From an uncultured Dehalococcoidia bacterium (GTDB lineage: Bacteria > Chloroflexota > Dehalococcoidia > Tepidiformales > Tepidiformaceae), in NCBI GenBank assembly GCA_937864275.1, contig CALMIW010000153.1, positions 1 to 6,384 of the forward strand: a DNA stretch of 6,384 nt, read 5' to 3'. The translations under genes were made by a program, and so were the position numbers. Below the pieces are notes generated by a model, which saw only the letters and a program-made list of their open reading frames with translations, was not told the DNA's origin and made no database searches. Positions within the stretch are counted from its first letter, which is position 1. Each line of letters begins with the position of its first letter. Shown here piece after piece: positions 5,425-6,384 of this stretch.

Positions 5425-6252
5425 ATGACCGAACTTACCGACATCGCCTATTCGACCGATGGCCCCATCGCCTGGATCACCTTCAACCGGCCCAAGTACC
5501 GCAACGCCCAGAGCTGGCGCCTCCTCGACGAATTCGACAAGGCGATGGACATGGCCGATGCCGACGACGCGGTCCAGGTGATCATCGTGCGCGGCGCCGG
5601 TGGCAACTTCTCCAGCGGACACGACCTCGGCACCCCGGAACAGGCCGACGACCGGAAGGCGCGCGGCATCGGCGATGCCGGCGTCGAGTTCTACAACAAC
5701 TTCAAGCACTACAACCTGGACCTGCTCCTCAAGTGGAGGAACGCCCGCAAGCCCACGATCGCGATGGTCGAGGGCTACTGCATCTTCGCCGGCTGGATGA
5801 TGGCCGCCTGCGTCGACATCGTCTTCGCGGCCAAAGACGCGCTCTTCCTGCCCGCCCTCCTCGAGTACTTCTCGCTCCCCTACGACATCGGCACGCGCAA
5901 GGCGAAGGAGCTCATGTTCGAGAGCCGCTTCCTCACCGCGGACGAGGCCATGGCCTGCGGTTTCGTCAACCGCGTCTACAACCCTGCCGACCTGGAACAA
6001 GAAACCACCAACTACGCCCTCCGCGTGGCCGAAAACAGCCCGATGAACGTCCGCATGTCGAAGGTCGCGGCCAACAAATCCCAGGACCTGATGGGCTACA
6101 CGGCCTCGCTCGAATCGGGCCTTTCCGACTACATGTTGATGATGGCGCACCGCGGCGAAGCCCGGATGAAGGACCAGCGCCGCCTCGGAGGAGTAGACCT
6201 CGCGGTCCGCGGCCTCAAGGGCGACCGGGCGGGCCTGACACCGAAGGAGTAG
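5425..6252 (+). CDS. Enoyl-CoA hydratase/isomerase (crotonase) family protein
   Basis: A 275-residue crotonase-fold protein, near the family's usual 255-290. Landmarks: GPIAWITFNRPKYRNAQS (13-30), VQVIIVRGAGGNFSSGHDLG (50-69) forming the first oxyanion-hole strand, RKPTIAMVEGYCIFAG (108-123) for the second, VDIVFAAKDALF (130-141), TRKAKELMF (157-165), and LTADEAMACGFVNRVY (170-185). In canonical hydratases the second block is G-G-G-C-E-L and a later block is P-E; here these read A-G-W-M-M (Met125 at the Glu144 position, rat numbering) and P-A-L (Ala144 or Leu145 at the Glu164 position). Both acid/base glutamates are thus missing, so ordinary hydration of enoyl-CoA is doubtful; a CoA-thioester reaction of another kind is more likely. 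ATG 5425 has GGAG at 5414-5417, 7 nt away; in-frame upstream starts (TTG 5356, ATG 5380) lack this support. Divergent from tetR. Confidence 0.9.
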   Translation: MTELTDIAYSTDGPIAWITFNRPKYRNAQSWRLLDEFDKAMDMADADDAVQVIIVRGAGGNFSSGHDLGTPEQADDRKARGIGDAGVEFYNNFKHYNLDLLLKWRNARKPTIAMVEGYCIFAGWMMAACVDIVFAAKDALFLPALLEYFSLPYDIGTRKAKELMFESRFLTADEAMACGFVNRVYNPADLEQETTNYALRVAENSPMNVRMSKVAANKSQDLMGYTASLESGLSDYMLMMAHRGEARMKDQRRLGGVDLAVRGLKGDRAGLTPKE

Positions 6253-6260
6253 GGCGCCGC

Positions 6261-6281
6261 GCAAGGTCTGGTAATCCTTGC
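6261..6281. repeat. Short inverted repeat between crotonase and MNT-like gene
   Basis: GCAAGG (6261-6266) and CCTTGC (6276-6281) are perfect complements around a 9-nt loop. No U-run follows. It could be a weak terminator for the crotonase gene or a binding site ahead of the MNT-like gene. Six pairs are not far from chance, so this is a low-weight entry. Confidence 0.25.
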
Positions 6282-6304
6282 CGGCTCGCACGCATACTTG
6301 GCAC

Positions 6305-6384
6305 ATGTCCACTCTCGAGACAATCCAGGGCAAACGGCGGGACATCCTCGCGCTCGCCAGAAGCCACGGCGCGAGCAACGTGCG
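6305..6384 (+). CDS. Probable MNT-type nucleotidyltransferase, 5' part only
   Basis: Twenty-six full codons from ATG 6305 run to the window edge: MSTLETIQGKRRDILA, then LARSHGASNVR. The pattern R-R-x-x-I-L-x-L-A-x-x-H-G-A-x-N-V-R is typical of the residues just before the G-S-x-A-R-G nucleotide-binding motif of small MNT/MntA nucleotidyltransferases, but that motif lies beyond the window, so the call is provisional. Many such proteins are antitoxins of HEPN toxins encoded by the next gene, which AMPylate the toxin. There is no ribosome binding site; CATACT at 6293-6298 would place transcription start on the A of ATG, so a leaderless message is possible. It lies 52 bases after the crotonase stop on the same strand. 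Confidence 0.55.
   Translation, partial: MSTLETIQGKRRDILALARSHGASNV

Noticed and set aside
5337..5444. Longer tetR start at 5444
   Set aside because: It would cover the operator, the promoter and the start of the divergent crotonase gene, and adds 36 residues unlike any TetR N-terminus.
5347..6378. Long minus-strand frame opposite the crotonase gene (343 codons)
   Set aside because: The translation is Val/Gly/Glu/His-rich with no motif, whereas the plus strand holds a full crotonase with a proper ribosome site. It is an antisense shadow.

Overview
The window is a high-GC (roughly two-thirds G+C), gene-dense bacterial chromosomal segment. Small intergenic gaps, GTG starts next to ATG starts, stop/start overlaps and clear GGAGG-type ribosome binding sites all indicate bacteria. 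No marker here fixes the phylum. The gene mix (GyrI-like protein, alanine/arginine-rich TetR, crotonase paralogue, MNT-like nucleotidyltransferase) would fit Chloroflexota or Actinomycetota; that is an inference only. I see no rRNA, tRNA, CRISPR array, insertion sequence or phage gene.

Layout. (1) Bases 1-269 hold the 3' end of a plus-strand gene for a PRC-barrel-like protein, followed by a hairpin that may be its terminator. (2) Bases 393-653 encode a small protein with two predicted membrane segments. (3) Bases 670-2643 (minus) form a three-gene operon read in the order aspartate-semialdehyde dehydrogenase (asd), histidine phosphatase-like protein, VOC/glyoxalase-fold protein; the last two overlap as ATGA. 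(4) Bases 2794-3261 (plus) encode a GyrI-like small-molecule-binding protein, divergent from asd. (5) Bases 3266-5336 (minus) form a second operon: TetR/AcrR repressor, ABC ATPase, ABC-2 permease. Both junctions overlap (ATGA and TGATG), so repressor and exporter are probably made together. (6) Bases 5425-6252 (plus), divergent from tetR, encode an enoyl-CoA hydratase/isomerase-family protein that lacks both canonical catalytic glutamates. (7) From 6305 to the window end is the N-terminus of what looks like an MNT-type nucleotidyltransferase.

How it fits together. The clearest regulatory element is a perfect 13-bp inverted repeat with a 2-bp centre at 5323-5350. It covers the tetR start codon and a good -10 hexamer, so it is the probable operator through which TetR represses its own exporter operon and possibly the divergent crotonase gene. 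The tetR promoter geometry implies a leaderless transcript. The asd operon joins a housekeeping step of lysine/threonine/methionine biosynthesis to two small enzymes with no obvious pathway link.

I did not find a convincing new multi-gene system. The best leads are the operator over the start codon, the crotonase with an altered active site, and the truncated MNT gene, which may open a HEPN-MNT toxin-antitoxin module beyond the window.
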